A stretch of 64,000 nucleotides of DNA. Source: an uncultured Bacteroides sp. (lineage in GTDB: Bacteria; Bacteroidota; Bacteroidia; Bacteroidales; Bacteroidaceae). The translations under genes and the position numbers were made by a program. Location: positions 21,545 to 85,544 of the forward strand of contig CAMTOV010000002.1 of NCBI GenBank assembly GCA_947074235.1, written 5' to 3'. The notes beneath the pieces were generated by a model, which was given only the letters and a program-made list of their open reading frames with translations, searched no databases and was not told where the DNA came from. Position 1 is the first letter of the stretch. The number at the start of each line of letters is the position of its first letter. Positions 61,401 through 64,000 of the stretch are shown piece after piece.

Positions 61401-63909
61401 ACTTATCTTGATTAATGCTACGTCCAATCTCAATATTTCCTATTCCCTTATAAGAGTTCTTCAATACTTGCGGTGCATCAGCATCGGCGTTGTAGTACAA
61501 TTCAACAGTCTTATTACTATTGTTTACCACAGCTGCCACATGTGCCCACTCATTTACTTTAAGATCTATCGGAGTAGACAAATAATCATCTTTCGATATA
61601 GAAAGTTTCAATCTATTATCTGCAGTCAATCCAAAGTTTATATACTTAGACACATCACCGTGGCTAAACAATACAGCTTCTCGATTGATTTCATCCGGAT
61701 TAATCCACAACTCAATAGTTAAGCTCTTTTCTGCTAAATTCTTAGCAAATTCATTCTTAATGAAGTTAGATTCACCATTGAATGATACAGATGTACTATG
61801 ATCACCTTGCGAACCATTCTTAATCGCAGTCACCTGAATATTAGAAGAAGTAAGATAACCACCCTCTATAGGTTCATTAAATGTCAATCTTATTTCATCC
61901 TCTATATCCAATACACCATCAGCAGGTTGAGTATTTCCATACAGAGTAGGCAATACCATGTCTTTTACACCGCTTACAATAGGCGATTCGTAGCTAACCT
62001 CGGTTGCTTCACTTATAACACAATAGCTGACCGCCCTAATATCATAAGCCTGATCTTCTTTTCCTACAAAATTGCACGATACAGTAGCATCTTCAATTAA
62101 TTCATGTATGTTTGGATCTACCACTTTAATAGAATCCGCATAGAATGTTTTTAATACTGTCCATAAGCCAGATTCAGATGCTGGTTTGTATTGAACTTCA
62201 ATTCTATCAAAATTTCGGTAGTTCACATCAAAACCATCCACTATGATTGGCAGATACGCAATACCTTCACTGTTCTTATTACTTTTCGTATTCAATACCC
62301 ACTTGTCAGTAGGAGTCTTAATGTTAACAGGAGTACTACCTGGAACAAAATGAGCATTAATCTTCACAGTATCAATTATATCATCACATTGACATTGTGA
62401 ATGCAATAAAAGTTCCAAGTTTTCATAATCATAGGCCATAGCGCCCATTTTTACTTCTAGCGTTTTTATCAATAAATCACCTGCTTTAACCAAGAAAGAG
62501 CGACCATCCGATAATGGCACACCATCTATCGACAATTTTGCACCATTTGGATTCGAAGCATCATTCAGTCTTAGCGTGTACCAAGCATCTGCTTTAGCTT
62601 CCGATTCATTCGACATTTTCAATGTGAAAATTGCAGGTTCGCTAGATGGTACATTCTTCACAGTAAAAGGTTCAGCATCAATTTTTGGCACTTCAACCTT
62701 TACAGTACTGTTATTGATTAGCGTACCAGGCATATAATACTCAGTGTATACAGGCCCTTCATATGGACAAGACGTTGCTCCACCTTCTGTGTAGAATATA
62801 AAGCTACCACCTCTTTTATCGAATGCTTCATCATTGCCAAGAGTGTTATCTGTATCTATTCCATCGCCTGAGTTTAGTCCTCCAGTATTTCCCTCTTTTA
62901 CAACAGAAACACTCAAGTAGTCAAAGCTACCTTCTTCTGCTAGTACAAAACCTATTGCTTCAGAAATACCGTCACCTGTAGAAGAGGAGTAACCTCCTTT
63001 ACCTCCTGCTTTTTCTGAGAACGCAACTTTTGCACCAAATCCGTCTATATGGAAACCAAGTTGACCTAATAAACCAGCACCTGCTATAAATTCATAATTC
63101 TTAGTGTTGCTATAGCTATAGTTATACTCTTCCGAATAGTTGATAGTAGCACCAGCTTGGAATGAATAATTTTTTCTTGTAGGATTATTCTTATTTTCAG
63201 CTTTGATTCTTTCATTTTCAGCTAATATTTTAATCCAGTTTTCAATCGAGTGATTGTAGTAACTAATGGAATCTGTAAGATTATTTCTTTCATCTGCAGT
63301 TAAATTAGCAGGTATAATAGTTTTATAACTATTGCCATCAAATGTACTTGCATCTAAATTTGAACTACCAAACAACTGATCGTCAGGTTCGAATTTCGAT
63401 AAATATAAAACAGTCTTTAGGCTATCAGCTGCGAATTGAGCTTCTGCCTCCGAAACACTTGGTAATAAAAGATAGCTATTTCTCGTTTCTTTCAATTTGG
63501 GCATTAATACATTTTTAATATGTATCTGAGGGTATGCAAACAAAGTACCAAAGTCCTTACCTACCGATAGAGCCTCTCCTTGATACAATACTAGGTCATC
63601 AGCAAAGTATTTTATTATTCCATTTCTATCTGAGGCTTTCAAATCAGAATAATATCCTAAAGCTATCTCATCTACTATACCTACTAACATGTTGGTTGCA
63701 TTTCCTATTATCAAGTCACCATCAGCACCAACAAATAGAGGATCTTCACTTGTTTGGAATCCCGTAATGAAAGTTATATTTTCTGTTGTCATTTTTTCAT
63801 CATGACCCTCTTCTTTGTTTACAACTTGTTCTCCAATGTTATTTTCATTTTCTATTTCAGTTATTTTCATTTCACTAACTCCTGTGCTTTTTGTTGCCTT
63901 AATTCTCAT
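58492..63909 (-). CDS. large LamG-domain protein with T9SS type A C-terminal sorting domain; N-terminus apparently incomplete
   Basis: Two LamG-like domains (SLTIELWINPDE..., DFTMEFWFRADKS...), BACON-like segment, two copies of the D.[LI].A..[NV][GD].[CI].G module, C-terminal VYPTVFSESFTVTVSVDYETDVMVQLFDMSGRMMW...GIYLVRVITNNEVINKKVEKK. No signal peptide in the ORF. Confidence 0.88.
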   Translation of the reverse strand: MRIKATKSTGVSEMKITEIENENNIGEQVVNKEEGHDEKMTTENITFITGFQTSEDPLFVGADGDLIIGNATNMLVGIVDEIALGYYSDLKASDRNGIIKYFADDLVLYQGEALSVGKDFGTLFAYPQIHIKNVLMPKLKETRNSYLLLPSVSEAEAQFAADSLKTVLYLSKFEPDDQLFGSSNLDASTFDGNSYKTIIPANLTADERNNLTDSISYYNHSIENWIKILAENERIKAENKNNPTRKNYSFQAGATINYSEEYNYSYSNTKNYEFIAGAGLLGQLGFHIDGFGAKVAFSEKAGGKGGYSSSTGDGISEAIGFVLAEEGSFDYLSVSVVKEGNTGGLNSGDGIDTDNTLGNDEAFDKRGGSFIFYTEGGATSCPYEGPVYTEYYMPGTLINNSTVKVEVPKIDAEPFTVKNVPSSEPAIFTLKMSNESEAKADAWYTLRLNDASNPNGAKLSIDGVPLSDGRSFLVKAGDLLIKTLEVKMGAMAYDYENLELLLHSQCQCDDIIDTVKINAHFVPGSTPVNIKTPTDKWVLNTKSNKNSEGIAYLPIIVDGFDVNYRNFDRIEVQYKPASESGLWTVLKTFYADSIKVVDPNIHELIEDATVSCNFVGKEDQAYDIRAVSYCVISEATEVSYESPIVSGVKDMVLPTLYGNTQPADGVLDIEDEIRLTFNEPIEGGYLTSSNIQVTAIKNGSQGDHSTSVSFNGESNFIKNEFAKNLAEKSLTIELWINPDEINREAVLFSHGDVSKYINFGLTADNRLKLSISKDDYLSTPIDLKVNEWAHVAAVVNNSNKTVELYYNADADAPQVLKNSYKGIGNIEIGRSINQDKYYSGKMHELRLWEKAKTKAKVKSEQLSILSGMEPALVNYYPMNEGKGDIVKDKARANNALMTASWATPEGFALSLDGNSYVAINSSEMPIEKERDFTMEFWFRADKSQGNAALICNGTGDDTEVGDASRRFFIGFENGELFFKNNNYKVDVDGDYLDNEWHHFALSVNRNVGNAQIFIDNELRTYFNSTELGSIAESRMYIGALKKSSGENGEIETFSNCLTGSIDEFRIWESPLTNSLISSNSNVAASGKELGLLAYYPFEEYVINPANQQELVFSLSDNTGSSIDAEYISLKGNPIGLYEGGTSQAAPITSTGPVQNIEYDFVTSEDGLIINLKDIETLEKSIVTFAVDGVRDVNGNELAGTIRWSAYINRNQLRWADNEVDLTIDKYKGAKFNARIVNNGGTNKSYTINGLPSWLSVKPEKGELEPQKGQNVEFTIDEGVNVGRYSEYIYLTGENGVSETMELTLKVNGEVPNWTVNPADFDFNMSVYGKIRINGVFSTDEEDLLAAFYNGECVGVANNSYKALNDMYYSFLTIYSKDNSSEVFEMRIYDASTGIVYRGEIDGSLDYIKFINDGIYGTPASPIIFDAKETIYASVPLVAGWNWVSFNVENENLANVPMILANNSWTNTDQVKAEQKEFWEYSSANGWTSSVGKAQGFDNISMFMIKSSIDQDILIDGDEIDASKTSLEINSGWNYISYLPYSNLTVKDALSSYEAQENDIIKSQNAFAMYTSATGWLGGLEYMRPGQGYMLLRNGGEAKLTYPYLTIRQNVIVPTRSTSLDNVNSNFSGNMTIVADVEGIEPTTGDMILAYVDGDIRGKFEVYNQGSNNLFFMTIGGEENDGNIEFRYQKDGNIISKSNTVINYNTNDVKGTISKPISINFITENGINVYPTVFSESFTVTVSVDYETDVMVQLFDMSGRMMWQSDKVNTSHGYASFNCTPNCVEGIYLVRVITNNEVINKKVEKK

Positions 63910-64000
63910 TGTGCCATAACCATTTTTTTCTCATCTTTCAACCACACCGTTTCCTATTTTTGTTCTTGTTGCTTTTTTGTGATCTTTTTCTTTTGTGTTT

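Noticed and set aside
61381-62400. Plus-strand ORFs (113, 100 and 69 aa) inside the large LamG gene
   Set aside because: The minus-strand reading frame has clear domains; these are antisense by-products.
63931-63933. Selenocysteine recoding of the in-frame TGA
   Set aside because: No SECIS-like structure or selenoprotein family context; a broken or frameshifted N-terminus is simpler.

Overview
The window is a chromosomal segment from a low-GC Bacteroidales organism, most likely Bacteroides or a close relative. The basis is SusC/SusD genes, a hybrid two-component system (HTCS), TAnnTTTG promoter boxes and the overall gene content. From left to right it contains: (i) a compact [FeFe]-hydrogenase operon, minus strand: group-B-like hydrogenase, hydE, hydG, hydF; (ii) a PfkB sugar kinase, a 62-aa membrane peptide, and an intergenic region with three GTTTC-N8-GAAAC dyads at an exact 22-bp period; (iii) a porin-like outer-membrane protein, groES-groEL, a small winged-helix protein and a GNAT acetyltransferase; (iv) a glycosidase cluster (GH95, GH3 with PA14, GH28); (v) nagB, an FprA-type flavoprotein, a YhcC-like radical SAM protein and a HAD phosphatase; (vi) a Na+-pumping methylmalonyl-CoA decarboxylase operon with mce, including an unusual OadG subunit carrying a lamin-tail-like domain; (vii) a TonB receptor and a FemAB/GNAT-like protein; (viii) a complete xylan-type polysaccharide utilization locus: divergent HTCS, SusC, SusD, SGBP, GH10 with two nested CBMs, GH35-like/DUF5597, SGNH esterase, MFS, second GH10, GH43, GH67, UxuA and an SDR; (ix) a thioredoxin-like protein and a WYL regulator; (x) a pair of minus-strand genes, a surface-type lipoprotein and a ~1800-aa LamG protein with a T9SS-type C-terminal sorting domain, which share a repeated beta-type module. 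The best leads for new biology are that module-sharing pair, the three phased TGTAAC repeats upstream of susC, and the phased 22-bp dyad array. No rRNA, tRNA, CRISPR array or insertion sequence was recognised.
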